A stretch of DNA of 64,000 nt from Mycolicibacterium fluoranthenivorans (GCF_011758805.1 NZ_JAANOW010000002.1:620001-684000), one strand, 5' to 3'. Counted from the first letter of the stretch, positions 16,217-24,655 are shown. Notes: generated by a model from the letters alone, not told the origin. Program-made: numbers and translations.

Positions 16217-16926
16217 CAGTACCGGCCCGTCCGGCTCGGCTCGGCCAGCCGCATGGCGTTGACGTATCGTCCGATGAATACCGGTGGGTACACGCCCACT
16301 CCGGCGTCGGCGAGCCACGTCGTGGCGATGTCGGACCGCTCGGCCCACCTGAGCGCGTGGGCGGGGCTGGCCAGCTGCTGCAGGAACATCACCTCGCGAG
16401 GGTTGTCGAAGGCCCGGTAGACCAGGGTGCGCCGGATGCCCGCGTCGGCGAATTCGCTCAGTGAGTCACGCACTCGATGCATGAAGTCCTCGACATCGGT
16501 CACCGGGGTGATTGCGGCGACGACGAGTTCGGTGCCGGGTGCGGGTGGATCGCCGATGTCGAAACGTTCCACAGTCTCGCCGGCGAACACTGCGGGAATG
16601 TCGTTCACGCCCACTGCATCGAACCAGGCGAAGAAATGCCGCGAGCGCAGCAGATTCAGCAGTGGCTGTTCTGTGCGGATCCCGATGATCACCAGAACCC
16701 GGCCCGGCTCGACGATCGACTCGTAGACGAAGGCATAACGTGCACCCAGATCGACGAGGCTTTCCTGGTGCTGTTCCAGCACGGGCCAGACCTGTTGCGG
16801 ATCGACGATGCGGAATTCGACAGCGAAGATGTAGGTACGCGTCGGTGAATGCCGCAAAGCGTGCCTCCGGGGTGTCGTCTCATCGAGAGTCGGCTCGGGA
16901 ATTGGCCGATACCTAGATTCTCGCAT
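16216..16926 (-). CDS. Uncharacterised protein, possible tandem ferredoxin-like fold
   Basis: Up to 236 residues. Two similar halves can be traced: FAVEFRIVDPQQVWPVLEQH (residues 34-53) and ELVVAAITPVTDVEDFMHRV (about 134-153), each followed by VYESIVEPGRVLVII or VYRAFDNPREVMFLQ. This repeat suggests a duplicated alpha/beta-barrel (ABM-like) domain, but I cannot name a family. The first 30 residues are Arg/Pro/Thr-rich and the ATG at 16926 lies inside a palindrome, so the true start may be the TTG near 16859 or another downstream codon. It leads the four-gene operon ending at 14415. Confidence 0.6.
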   Translation of the reverse strand: MRESRYRPIPEPTLDETTPRRHALRHSPTRTYIFAVEFRIVDPQQVWPVLEQHQESLVDLGARYAFVYESIVEPGRVLVIIGIRTEQPLLNLLRSRHFFAWFDAVGVNDIPAVFAGETVERFDIGDPPAPGTELVVAAITPVTDVEDFMHRVRDSLSEFADAGIRRTLVYRAFDNPREVMFLQQLASPAHALRWAERSDIATTWLADAGVGVYPPVFIGRYVNAMRLAEPSRTGRY

Positions 16927-16944
16927 GCGAGAATAGCCCTTCTC
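16917..16944. promoter_or_regulatory. Compound operator: 18-bp perfect palindrome overlapping a 16-bp site
   Basis: ATTCTCGCATGCGAGAAT (16917-16934) is a perfect palindrome. Its right arm is also the left arm of GAGAATAGCCCTTCTC (16929-16944), which fits the 16-bp consensus at 11 of 12 positions. Three half-sites are thus chained. It covers the first ATG of the minus-strand operon and lies 141 bp before the hydrolase at 17085. Confidence 0.55.
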
Positions 16945-17084
16945 AAGCAGTGGGTGTCGTGGTCGGGTTCACCGCCACTCGGAGGGAGGGCCAATGCGTG
17001 GTCGCCTCGGCCAGGTTCTGATATGACCAACAACGTTGCCTCCAGGGCTGAGTCACCCCTTGATGCGGTAACGCGGTCGCGGGT

Positions 17085-17778
17085 ATGACACTGTTCGCGC
17101 TTCTGCACGGCGGGATGCATCGGGGTTCCTGCTGGGACGCGGTGAGCGCCGAACTACACCGGGGCGGCCATGCCGCCATAGCGCCGGACCTGCCCGTCGA
17201 GGACGACGCGGCCGGGGCGCACGAATGGGCGCAGGGGGTCGTCGACGCGATCGACACCGCTGTGGGCGCCGTCGACACCGATGTCGTGGTGGTCGGACAC
17301 TCCCTCTCGGGGTTGTGCCTACCGTCGATCGCCACGGTCCATCCGCCACATGGTGTTCGTGGCTGGGCTACTGCCCGTGCCGGGTCGATCCTTCGTCGAA
17401 CACCTCGCCACCGAACCGGAGGCGATCACCTTTCCTTCGCCCGCACCCGGTGGTACCGCGCCGATGGGTTTGACGTGGGAGTCGGTGCGCGCCGGCTTTT
17501 ACCACGACTGCCCTGAAGACGTCGCGCGGGAAGCCTTTAACCACATGCGCCGACAGTCGTTCACCCCGTTTGTGGAGACGTGTCCGGTCGAACGCTGGCC
17601 CCAGACGCCGGCCACCTACATTCTCATGCGCGACGACCGGGCGGTCAGCACGTCATGGGTCCGGTGGCACGCGGTGCATCGGATCGGTGCCACCGTGCTC
17701 GAGCTGGACGGTGGGCATTCACCCTTCTTTGCGCAACCTGTCCGGCTGGCAAGAGCGTTGATCGCGGCAAGTGGTTGA
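17085..17778 (+). pseudogene. Alpha/beta hydrolase, interrupted by a frameshift
   Basis: The first frame (17085 to about 17340) gives MTLFALLHGGMHRGSCW, with the oxyanion HGG motif, and the nucleophile elbow GHSLSG. Near 17335-17345 the similarity jumps to the +1 frame, which continues SIRHMVFVAGLLPVPG and runs to 17778 with the catalytic-His region LDGGHSPFFAQP. A single extra base, or loss of two, explains this. Together the parts make a complete hydrolase of about 230 residues (EstC/MenH-like). As written no intact protein is made. A sequencing error is possible; so is a real inactivating mutation. Confidence 0.75.
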
Positions 17779-17835
17779 TTGCATCCTCGCCGCCCGTTCG
17801 TAGTTGACATTTTGGATGCCGTTGGCAATATTCAT

Positions 17836-17851
17836 GAGAATTCGCATTCTC
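17836..17851. promoter_or_regulatory. 16-bp palindromic operator-like site
   Basis: GAGAATTCGCATTCTC, a full match to the consensus and a perfect 6-4-6 inverted repeat. It lies 40 bp before the first small membrane-protein gene at 17891 and probably controls the whole cassette to 19309. Confidence 0.65.
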
Positions 17852-17890
17852 GATTCAGGCGAGCGCGCGTTCTGCACAGGGAGGATGTCC

Positions 17891-17989
17891 ATGCTCCAAG
17901 AGTTGGTTCGACTGGTCTTCGCGTGGGGTGCCATGGTCGGCATCGTCGCCTTCTGGTACTGGCTGCTCGCCAACATCGGGACCTTCTGA
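17891..17989 (+). CDS. Small single-pass membrane protein (32 residues)
   Basis: The peptide is nearly all one hydrophobic helix: LVRLVFAWGAMVG then IVAFWYWLLANIG. GGGAGG lies 7 bases before ATG 17891, which I prefer to ATG 17885. It is followed at once by another mini-gene and a polytopic membrane gene, and preceded by a perfect 16-bp operator-like site. I know no family. A small subunit of a membrane complex formed by the next three products is a reasonable guess. Confidence 0.55.
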   Translation: MLQELVRLVFAWGAMVGIVAFWYWLLANIGTF

Positions 17990-17994
17990 GCACC

Positions 17995-18114
17995 ATGGAC
18001 GATCAGGACCGGCGCCGCAAGCGCGCCCTCATCGTGTTCCAGCTGCTGATCTACGGAGCATTGATCGCCATGTTTCTGATCCAGCTGCACATGCTCGTCG
18101 TGAAGGATTGGTGA
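17995..18114 (+). CDS. Small single-pass membrane protein (39 residues)
   Basis: Charged N-terminus MDDQDRRRKR followed by one helix ALIVFQLLIYGALIAMFLI and a short tail ending VVKDW. It starts 5 bp after the previous stop and ends 6 bp before the next start, so translational coupling is likely. With positive charge before the helix the N-terminus should be cytoplasmic. No homologue recognised. Confidence 0.55.
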   Translation: MDDQDRRRKRALIVFQLLIYGALIAMFLIQLHMLVVKDW

Positions 18115-18120
18115 TCGGCG

Positions 18121-18858
18121 GTGAAGCCTCAACCATGGGCGCGCAACCGGCTTTCCGCGCCACCGGCAAAGGGAAACGGCGGCAACGTGTCCGTGACCTA
18201 CGACGAACACGTCGACGCGAGTCGGGCGGCGCAGCGCCAGGCCGATCGATGGCTGATCATCGGGAGCATCCTGATGGGCACACTGGTGCTCGGGCCACTC
18301 GGCCTGCCCATCTTCTGTCGCGGGGTTGTGCTGATCCGCAGAGCGGAGCGCTCCGGCCTGTCCGTGCGGCCGCTGATGGTCACGCTGATCGGCTACGTGA
18401 TCATCATCGACGCGGCCCTCAACAGCATCGGCTGGGGACTCGATGTCTTCGCCAACCACGCACTGATCACCCGGACCATCTTCACCGCATGGGGAAACCT
18501 GATGGACGGCGGCTACTTCTGGCATTACAACGAGCTCTGGATCGGCGGGGCCGGCGCCCCCGGCGAGAAGGCCTGGATCATCGTCTGCATCCTCGTGGTG
18601 TTCCCGATGCGTATCGCGGCCGCCATCGCCTTCCTGCAGATGAAGCGCTGGGGCCACCAGTGGTTGATCGTCACCTGCTGGTTCGGCGTGATCGCCTGGT
18701 TTGGCTACATCCTCAACATGACGATGTACGCCGACGTGCGCTATGCCGGCACGGCCTTCCCAGTGCTCGGTTGGTGGGCGTACAACATCTTCTACATCAC
18801 ACCGTTCCTCGCGATCCCGTATCTGCACACGGTGAACCGCGAAGTCTTCACCGACTGA
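18121..18858 (+). CDS. Polytopic membrane protein of unknown family
   Basis: Up to 245 residues. About five or six membrane helices: residues 43-65 ([20 protein letters not shown]), 83-105, 150-172, 177-199 ([17 protein letters not shown]) and 212-235 ([18 protein letters not shown]). Conserved-looking polar residues inside or beside helices include FWHYNELW and HxxNRE near the end. The last two helices have a loose likeness to EXPERA/emopamil-binding sterol isomerases, which is speculative. Start is GTG 18121; GTG 18187 in the same frame is an alternative that would remove 22 polar residues. It is the core of a four-gene membrane cassette. Confidence 0.65.
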   Translation: MKPQPWARNRLSAPPAKGNGGNVSVTYDEHVDASRAAQRQADRWLIIGSILMGTLVLGPLGLPIFCRGVVLIRRAERSGLSVRPLMVTLIGYVIIIDAALNSIGWGLDVFANHALITRTIFTAWGNLMDGGYFWHYNELWIGGAGAPGEKAWIIVCILVVFPMRIAAAIAFLQMKRWGHQWLIVTCWFGVIAWFGYILNMTMYADVRYAGTAFPVLGWWAYNIFYITPFLAIPYLHTVNREVFTD

Positions 18859-18886
18859 TCGTCCCATTCCCGAGAAGGCTGTCACC

Positions 18887-19309
18887 GTGAGTGAAACCCA
18901 AGCATCCCAGCGTGATGCGGAAGACCTTCCGCTCGGCACCGCGCCGCAGTTCGCCCGCATGCACACCTGGCTCAAACGGGGACTGTTCGTGTGCCTGTTC
19001 GGATTGGTGATAGAAGGCGCGCTCACCGTTCCGGTGCTGGCCGTCTGGTACGGCTGGCCCAGCCTGTCGTTGACCCAGATCTGCAGCGAGTTGATGAAGA
19101 TCCGGTATTCGGACGACACCCTGGAGTGCACCCAGCCCTACCCGTTGGGCGGGCCCCCGTTCGGCGGACCGCCCGAGGCGGCCGGACAGCACACCGCACG
19201 GGACGTGTGGGGTATTCAGCCGGTACCGAAGTACACCAGCATCGGATTCCGGGAACTGGTGCGCATCCACGAGGCCCGGGAACGGGCCCGCCACGCCGAC
19301 CAACCCTAG
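18887..19309 (+). CDS. Membrane-anchored protein with a Cys-containing outer domain, unknown family
   Basis: 140 residues: a polar N-terminus of about 30 residues, one membrane helix [21 protein letters not shown] (about 33-53), then a domain with two cysteines ([21 protein letters not shown]), a Pro/Gly-rich run ([12 protein letters not shown]) and a charged helix at the end. GTG 18887 has GAGAAGG ahead of it. It follows the polytopic gene by 28 bp and appears to be the last gene of the cassette. The two cysteines could form a disulphide if the domain faces outwards. Function unknown. Confidence 0.6.
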   Translation: MSETQASQRDAEDLPLGTAPQFARMHTWLKRGLFVCLFGLVIEGALTVPVLAVWYGWPSLSLTQICSELMKIRYSDDTLECTQPYPLGGPPFGGPPEAAGQHTARDVWGIQPVPKYTSIGFRELVRIHEARERARHADQP

Positions 19310-19381
19310 CCCTGGGATACCCCGGCATCCACCGAACTCGCCGATGCGGTTGCCCGACTGGGCCATCGTCACCGCCCAGAC

Positions 19382-21001
19382 CTAGCGCTGGCCGGCGCTC
19401 AGCCGTGCCGTCAACCGGTCGGCGAGTTCGGTCTTCTTCACCTTGCCCGTGGCGGTGAAGGGCAACTGGTCCTTGCTGGTGACCCAGATGTGCTTGGGCA
19501 CCTTGTACGCGGAGAGGCGGTCGCGGACCGCGGCCCTGAGCGTTTCACCGTCGAGTGCCGCCTTGCCCCTCGGTACGACCGCCGCAGCCACCACCGTGCC
19601 ATGGTCGCCGTCCTTGGCCCCGACGACGTAAGCCTCCAGCACGCCGTCGCAGTTCGCCAGGGCCAGTTCGACTTCGGACGGAGTGACGTTCGTTCCGCCG
19701 CCGGTCTTGATCAGGTCACCCAGGCGCCCGGTGAACGTGATCCAGCCGTCTGCCGACCGGATACCGCAGTCACCGGTCCGGTAATACCCGTCCGGCGTGA
19801 AAACGTGTTCCCGCTCGCGCTTGTACAGCCGTTGCATCAACGAATAACCCCGGACCCAGATCTCACCGGTGGTGTCCACCGCGACCGGCGTCTGTGTCTC
19901 CGGTTCGACCAGTTGGTGGTGCAGCCCTTCGATGGACCAGCCACCCGTCTCGGACCGCTCGGCTGGTTGCCACACGTAGGGATCGACACCGACGTGATTG
20001 CCGCACAATTCGGTCATGCCGAGCGAATTGGGTCCCTGCGGGCGCCGGTCAGGAGGCACCATCGCGGGCATGCTGGTGCGTTGCACCGAACTCAGGTCGC
20101 GCGTGGCGAAGTCGGGGTGCTCGGCCAGGGTCTTGCCCTGTTGCGGCCAGCCCAGCGCGATCGTGGCTCGGTATTTCTCCATCAGGGTGAGTGCCTCGGC
20201 GGCGTCGAACGCGGGCTGGGTCACCAGCGTCGCCCCATGATGGATCACCGCGTGCAGACCGGTGATCAGGCCGCCCACCCAGAAGAACGGCATGGCCGTG
20301 AACATCACGTCGTCGGTCGTCACCTTGTAGAGGAAGGTGAGGTTGTAGGTGTGGCGCACCAGGGCACCATGCGAGTGCACCGGCGCCTTGGGGTCGCCGG
20401 TGCTCCCCGAGGTGTAGATGACGGTGACGTCGTCGGCCGGGGTGACCCCGGCCTCCACGGCAGTGAGGAAATTGGTGTCCAGCGCGGGCGCCGTGTCTTC
20501 GTCGGACAGCCTGGTCGACCAATCCCGGTCGCTGGGGCCCCAGATCACGATCGAGCGCAGAAAGGGTGCCGAACGGAGCAGAAGCTGCCCGGGTCTGCGT
20601 TGTTCGGCCAGTCCAGGCAGGGCTTCCTCCAGCCGGTCCAGGAAATCGTGATTGCGAAAGGCTGACCAGGCCAGGATCGCCTTCAGATCCGCGTGCCGGG
20701 TGGTCCAGCCGAGTTCCTGGGCCTTGTAGAAGGTGTTGAGCGGCACCGCCACTGCGCCGATGCGCGTGGTGGCGAACCACGCGAGCGCCCAATCGGTGCT
20801 GTTGGGCATCAGGATGCCGACATGGTCACCTTTGCCGATACCGTGCGCCAACAGGGATAACGCCAACTGGGTCGAGCGCAGGTCGAGGTCCAGGTAACTC
20901 AGCGTGCAGCCGTCCGCGATGAGGAAGGGCTTGTCGCCGAACCGGGCTGCCGCAGAGCGGACCAGCGCGGGAACCGTCGGCTTGATGGACGGGAAGGGCA
21001 T
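19382..21001 (-). CDS. Acyl-CoA synthetase (AMP-binding, FadD-like)
   Basis: 539 residues, ANL superfamily. The P-loop-like A3 motif reads YTSGSTGDPKAPVHSHG, the A5 region LGMTELCG, the adenylate-binding TGD in YYRTGDCG, and the C-terminal catalytic Lys in FTATGKVKK. It activates a carboxylic acid to the acyl-CoA through an acyl-adenylate in the cytosol. It is divergent from the CoA-transferase gene at 21246, across a 244-bp gap with two 16-bp sites. The acid is unknown; the context suggests a branched or cyclic one. Confidence 0.93.
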   Translation of the reverse strand: MPFPSIKPTVPALVRSAAARFGDKPFLIADGCTLSYLDLDLRSTQLALSLLAHGIGKGDHVGILMPNSTDWALAWFATTRIGAVAVPLNTFYKAQELGWTTRHADLKAILAWSAFRNHDFLDRLEEALPGLAEQRRPGQLLLRSAPFLRSIVIWGPSDRDWSTRLSDEDTAPALDTNFLTAVEAGVTPADDVTVIYTSGSTGDPKAPVHSHGALVRHTYNLTFLYKVTTDDVMFTAMPFFWVGGLITGLHAVIHHGATLVTQPAFDAAEALTLMEKYRATIALGWPQQGKTLAEHPDFATRDLSSVQRTSMPAMVPPDRRPQGPNSLGMTELCGNHVGVDPYVWQPAERSETGGWSIEGLHHQLVEPETQTPVAVDTTGEIWVRGYSLMQRLYKREREHVFTPDGYYRTGDCGIRSADGWITFTGRLGDLIKTGGGTNVTPSEVELALANCDGVLEAYVVGAKDGDHGTVVAAAVVPRGKAALDGETLRAAVRDRLSAYKVPKHIWVTSKDQLPFTATGKVKKTELADRLTARLSAGQR

Positions 21002-21090
21002 GCACTGACCACCTTGCGTACTGGGTGTCGCCCTCTGGACCTCGCGGCAACACCTGCGATGTCACCAGAATAGAGGCATTTGCGGATTAC

Positions 21091-21106
21091 GAGAACTATG
21101 ATTCTC
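21091..21106. promoter_or_regulatory. 16-bp palindromic operator-like site
   Basis: GAGAACTATGATTCTC, a full match to GAKAAY-N4-RTTMTC, in the divergent promoter region between acyl-CoA synthetase (21001) and CoA-transferase (21246). Confidence 0.6.
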
Positions 21107-21154
21107 GATATGGCCGACGATCGGTGGTGGCATCGCCAGGTTTACATCGAGTCG

Positions 21155-21170
21155 CGAAACTGCGATTCTC
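21155..21170. promoter_or_regulatory. 16-bp operator-like site (partial match)
   Basis: CGAAACTGCGATTCTC: perfect right half, weak left half (9 of 12). It lies 64 bp from the site at 21091 in the same divergent promoter region. Confidence 0.35.
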
Positions 21171-21245
21171 ACTGAGGGATTACATTCGTTTCCGGTCGCC
21201 GGCGCAGCAGTGGTCACTCTGGTCCGCCGGTGGGAGACACGGATC

Positions 21246-22478
21246 ATGGAGGACGTCATTTCCGCCGACAAAGTGCTTGCAGGCGTACGTGTGCTGGAGG
21301 TGGCGGCATGGACATTCGTCCCGGCTGCCGGAGCTGTGCTCGCAGAGTGGGGTGCAGAGGTCATCAAGGTAGAGCCGCGCGACGGGGGTGATCCGCAGCG
21401 GGGCCTGGTGACCATGGGCATCGTCGACGAGGGCGCGGCAGCTGTGAACTACATGATCGAGATACCCAACCGGGGCAAGAAGTCGATCGGGGTTGATCTG
21501 AGTACCCCGGGCGGGCGGGAGGTCGTCCGCGAGTTGGCCAAGACCGCTGATGTCTTCCTGACCAGTTATCTGCCCAACCGGCGCAAGAAGTTCGGCATCG
21601 ATGTCGACGACATACGGGCGGTGAACCCCGGAATCGTCTATGTGCGGGGTTCGGGACACGGCCCAAAAGGCCCCGACGCGGACAAGCCGGGCTATGACGG
21701 CGTCTCCTACTGGGCCCGCGGCGGTATCGCCACCGTGCTGACCGAGGAGAACGACGAGCTGGTGCGGTCCCGGCCTGCCTTCGGTGATCTGCTCGGCGGG
21801 TTGACCATCGCGGGCGGGATCGCGGCGGCCCTGTACAAGAAGGCCACCACCGGGGTCGGCTCGGTCGTGGACGTGTCGCTGCTGGGGCTGGCGGCATGGA
21901 ACTTGAGCCCCGATGTCGCGGTGAGTCAGATCCACGGTGGTGGGGCGATTCCCAAATACGGTCACGCCGATGCGCCCAACCCGTTGGTGGGCACCTACCG
22001 CACGAAGGATGGTCGGTACGTCCAGTTGATGATGCTGCAACTGGACAAGTTCTACCCCGAAGCGATGCATGCGATCGGTCTGCCCGAGTTGGTCGACGAC
22101 CCGCGATTCGCAGATCCGGCGGCGCGGTATCAGAACCGAGGCGAGCTGATCCGGTTGATGGACGACGCATTCGCCCGGCGCACCCTGGCCGAGTGGCGTG
22201 CGGCCCTGGAGGGGATCTCCGGCGCCTGGGGGATTGTGCAGACACCCAGCGAGCTGTGCGAAGACCCGGCGATCACCGCCAACGGCTATGTCGCGCACAC
22301 CACCACGGTGAACGGAACGCCCTTCATTCTGCCGACGAATCCGGTGCAGTTCGACGAGCAGCAGGTGGTTCCGCCGGGCGCCCCTGAACACGGTCAGCAC
22401 ACCGAAGAGATACTCATGGACGCCGGCCTGGACTGGGACACCATCATGGCCTACAAGGAATCTGGAGCGATCCTGTGA
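21246..22478 (+). CDS. CaiB/BaiF family III CoA-transferase
   Basis: 410 residues, normal for one family III unit. N-terminal GVRVLEVAAWTFVPAAGAVLAEWGAEVIKVE is the usual first helix-strand pattern (quoted in parts: GVRVLEVA, AEWGAEVIKVE). The active-site region with its Asp lies in SVVDVSLLGLAAW near residue 210. The enzyme moves CoA between acids, or acts as an alpha-methylacyl-CoA racemase-like enzyme. ATG 21246 is preferred over ATG 21210, whose extra residues are not conserved-looking. Its stop overlaps the P450 start by 4 bp. Confidence 0.9.
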   Translation: MEDVISADKVLAGVRVLEVAAWTFVPAAGAVLAEWGAEVIKVEPRDGGDPQRGLVTMGIVDEGAAAVNYMIEIPNRGKKSIGVDLSTPGGREVVRELAKTADVFLTSYLPNRRKKFGIDVDDIRAVNPGIVYVRGSGHGPKGPDADKPGYDGVSYWARGGIATVLTEENDELVRSRPAFGDLLGGLTIAGGIAAALYKKATTGVGSVVDVSLLGLAAWNLSPDVAVSQIHGGGAIPKYGHADAPNPLVGTYRTKDGRYVQLMMLQLDKFYPEAMHAIGLPELVDDPRFADPAARYQNRGELIRLMDDAFARRTLAEWRAALEGISGAWGIVQTPSELCEDPAITANGYVAHTTTVNGTPFILPTNPVQFDEQQVVPPGAPEHGQHTEEILMDAGLDWDTIMAYKESGAIL

Positions 22479-23707
22479 ACACCACCACTACGTCGTCTGT
22501 TTCCGGCGGTCCCGTCGAATTCGACCCGTTCTCGTCCGATTTCTTCAACGGTGCCTTCGAGACGTACCGCAGGATGCGTGACGAAGCGCCGCTCTACTAC
22601 AGCAGCAAATGGGATTTCTGGGCCCTGACCCGCTACGAGGACGTGGCGCCGGCGACCAAGGATCACGAGACGTTCTCGTCGGCGAAGGGCGCCACGCTCG
22701 ACATGGTCAAGGCTCACGACGACGCGATCCCGCTACCCAAGGTGATCATCTCGATGGATCCCCCCGAACACCAGAAGATGCGCAAGCTGGTCAGCAATGT
22801 GTTCACCCCGCGCGCGATCGGCGCTCTGGAAGACATGGTGCGCGAGAAGGTCCACGAACGTCTGCGCGCCCTGGATCCGACATCCTTCGACGTCGTTGCA
22901 GATTTCTCGGCGCTGTTCCCCAACGAGGTCATCACCACGATGCTCGGGGTTCCGAAAGCCGACCGTGACCAGATCCGGCAGTGGCTCGACCTGCTGCTGG
23001 AACGCCACCCCGGTGAGATCGACACCACGCCAGAGGGTTTCGATGCCTCGATGAAGACCGGCATCTACTACTACAAACTCATCCAGGAACGGCGCGCGCG
23101 GCCGCAAGACGACATGATCAGCCGGCTCATCGAGACCGAGATCGAACGTGACGGCCAGGTCGAGAAGTTGACCGACGTCGATATCGCCGGATTCGCCACG
23201 CTGCTCGGCGGCGCCGGCGCGGAGACGGTCACCAAGCTGGTGGGCAATGCGATGGTCGCGTTCGCAGATTTCCCCGACCAGTGGCAGAAGCTGCGCGCCG
23301 ATCGCAGCAAGATTCCCGCCGCCATAGAGGAGTTGCTCCGATACGAGGCGCCGTCGCAGTATCAGATCCGTACGGCCACGCGGGATGTGACGGTGCACGG
23401 CGGGACGATCCCGGCGGGCAGCGCGGTACTACTGGTGACGGGGTCGGCCACCCGAGATGAGCGGATGTTCCCGGATCCCGATCGGCTCGACATCGACCGT
23501 GACCGCAAGATGGGCTTCAACCTGGCTTTCGGGTACGGCGTGCACAGTTGCCTGGGTGCCGCGCTGGCGCGGATGGAGAGCCGGATCGCCATGGAAGCGC
23601 TGCTGGACCTCATTCCCGACTACGAGGTCGACCGATCCGGACTGCGTCGGGTGGCGATGACGAATGTCTTCGGCTGGTCCAACGTGCCCGTCCGCCGGCT
23701 CGGCTGA
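22475..23707 (+). CDS. Cytochrome P450 monooxygenase
   Basis: 410 residues. N-terminal FETYRRMRDEAPLYY segment, I-helix GGAGAETVTK (the acid-alcohol pair is Glu-Thr), ExxR in EELLRYE, and haem Cys359 in AFGYGVHSCLG. GTG 22475 overlaps the CoA-transferase stop (GTGA). The coupling to a CoA-transferase hints that the substrate, or its precursor, is a CoA ester or acid. The [3Fe-4S] ferredoxin encoded on the other strand at 24286-24477 is the nearest electron donor. Confidence 0.93.
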   Translation: MNTTTTSSVSGGPVEFDPFSSDFFNGAFETYRRMRDEAPLYYSSKWDFWALTRYEDVAPATKDHETFSSAKGATLDMVKAHDDAIPLPKVIISMDPPEHQKMRKLVSNVFTPRAIGALEDMVREKVHERLRALDPTSFDVVADFSALFPNEVITTMLGVPKADRDQIRQWLDLLLERHPGEIDTTPEGFDASMKTGIYYYKLIQERRARPQDDMISRLIETEIERDGQVEKLTDVDIAGFATLLGGAGAETVTKLVGNAMVAFADFPDQWQKLRADRSKIPAAIEELLRYEAPSQYQIRTATRDVTVHGGTIPAGSAVLLVTGSATRDERMFPDPDRLDIDRDRKMGFNLAFGYGVHSCLGAALARMESRIAMEALLDLIPDYEVDRSGLRRVAMTNVFGWSNVPVRRLG

Positions 23708-23719
23708 CGGGCACGTCGG

Positions 23720-24292
23720 TCAACCGAGGTGAAACAGGGGAGCGGCGCCGTCGGCGAACTGCGATCCTCCGCAGAAGAGTTCGGTCGGCGTGACGTCAGG
23801 CGACACGCCTGCCGCGACCAGTGCATGCGGTTTGAAGGCCCTCGCTGCCTGGCTCAAGCGGTGTTCGACGCGCGACCATCCCGGCCGCGTGTACGCCCCG
23901 TCATCGGAGCCCCAGATGGCGAATTCGGCCTGATGCCGCCGCGCATGGGTGGCGAATACCCTGCGTAGTCGAGGGGCGTGCGCGTAGATATCGGCTGCCG
24001 CCACGATGGCGTGCGGATTGCCGGGCCCAATGCTGAAGCTGAGCAGCCCGCGGCACTCGGGAACGCCCAGGATGGCCAGCGCCCGAAGTTCGCCGGGGTC
24101 AGTCAAGTACACCTGGACGTCCCAGCCTGCGCGGACACGATCGAAGATCAGGCCTCCGGCCATCCTGACCACGTCGGAACTCTCCAGTGCGAGTATGGCG
24201 AGCTGACGCCGTGTGGCAGGTGCGTCATTGCATTGTTGCGCTCGGACGTCGTCGGCGCCGGTCCGCACCGAGCCCGCTCTGGCGGCTACCAC
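23720..24292 (-). CDS. Uncharacterised protein paired with a ferredoxin
   Basis: 190 residues from GTG 24292, which overlaps the ferredoxin stop by 7 bp; a longer frame to 24319 exists but overlaps the ferredoxin further. The protein is alpha/beta with segments LAILALESSDVVRMAGGLIF and VQVYLTDPGELRALAILGVP, without signal peptide or membrane helix. I recognise no family. It has the size and position of a small accessory protein of the ferredoxin-P450 system. It is convergent with the P450 at 22475, 12 bp apart. Confidence 0.55.
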   Translation of the reverse strand: MVAARAGSVRTGADDVRAQQCNDAPATRRQLAILALESSDVVRMAGGLIFDRVRAGWDVQVYLTDPGELRALAILGVPECRGLLSFSIGPGNPHAIVAAADIYAHAPRLRRVFATHARRHQAEFAIWGSDDGAYTRPGWSRVEHRLSQAARAFKPHALVAAGVSPDVTPTELFCGGSQFADGAAPLFHLG

Positions 24293-24477
24293 GACACAGC
24301 GATCGCTTGGCGCGGGCATTGCCTGGCTGCATCCTCCACCTGGGGCCGCAGCTCGGCCGACAGTTCGTTGTGGGCTACCGCCAGGATATCGTCGTCACCC
24401 AGATCGAACACCTCCGGTGCGATCCCGACGCATACCGCGTTGCTCTCACACAATCCGAAGTCGACTTCAACGCGCAT
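24286..24477 (-). CDS. [3Fe-4S] ferredoxin, P450-type
   Basis: 63 residues, the standard size. Cys10, Cys16 and Cys54 (CESNAVC and CPRQAIAV) are the three cluster ligands. The position that would be a fourth ligand in a [4Fe-4S] protein is Asn13, so a [3Fe-4S] cluster is expected. Mycobacteria have several such ferredoxins with non-Cys residues at this place that donate electrons to P450s. Here the likely partners are the P450s at 22475 and 30235. It is the first gene of a two-gene unit. Confidence 0.88.
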   Translation of the reverse strand: MRVEVDFGLCESNAVCVGIAPEVFDLGDDDILAVAHNELSAELRPQVEDAARQCPRQAIAVSW

Positions 24478-24655
24478 CGGGTGCCCCTTTCGGAAGTGGC
24501 GGTGTCACGCGGGTTCTGGGATGTGGTGCCATATAGGTAATGATTGCTTTCAAAAGCGAGAATGTCCATATCCAGACGGGTGTTGCTTGAGTGCGAACCA
24601 AACTCGTCTCGGGTGCCGGCTACTCGAGGAAGCTGGTCGCGTTGCAGGCTGGGGA

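Noticed and set aside
17719..19131. Minus-strand open frame of 470 codons
   Set aside because: It lies opposite the membrane cassette and is His/Asp/Arg-rich without helices or motifs. The plus-strand genes have ribosome binding sites and membrane helices. I kept the plus strand, but this is a region where the call is less secure.
19490..20665. Plus-strand open frame of 391 codons
   Set aside because: Antisense shadow of the acyl-CoA synthetase at 19382-21001, Arg/Gly/His-rich with no recognisable fold.
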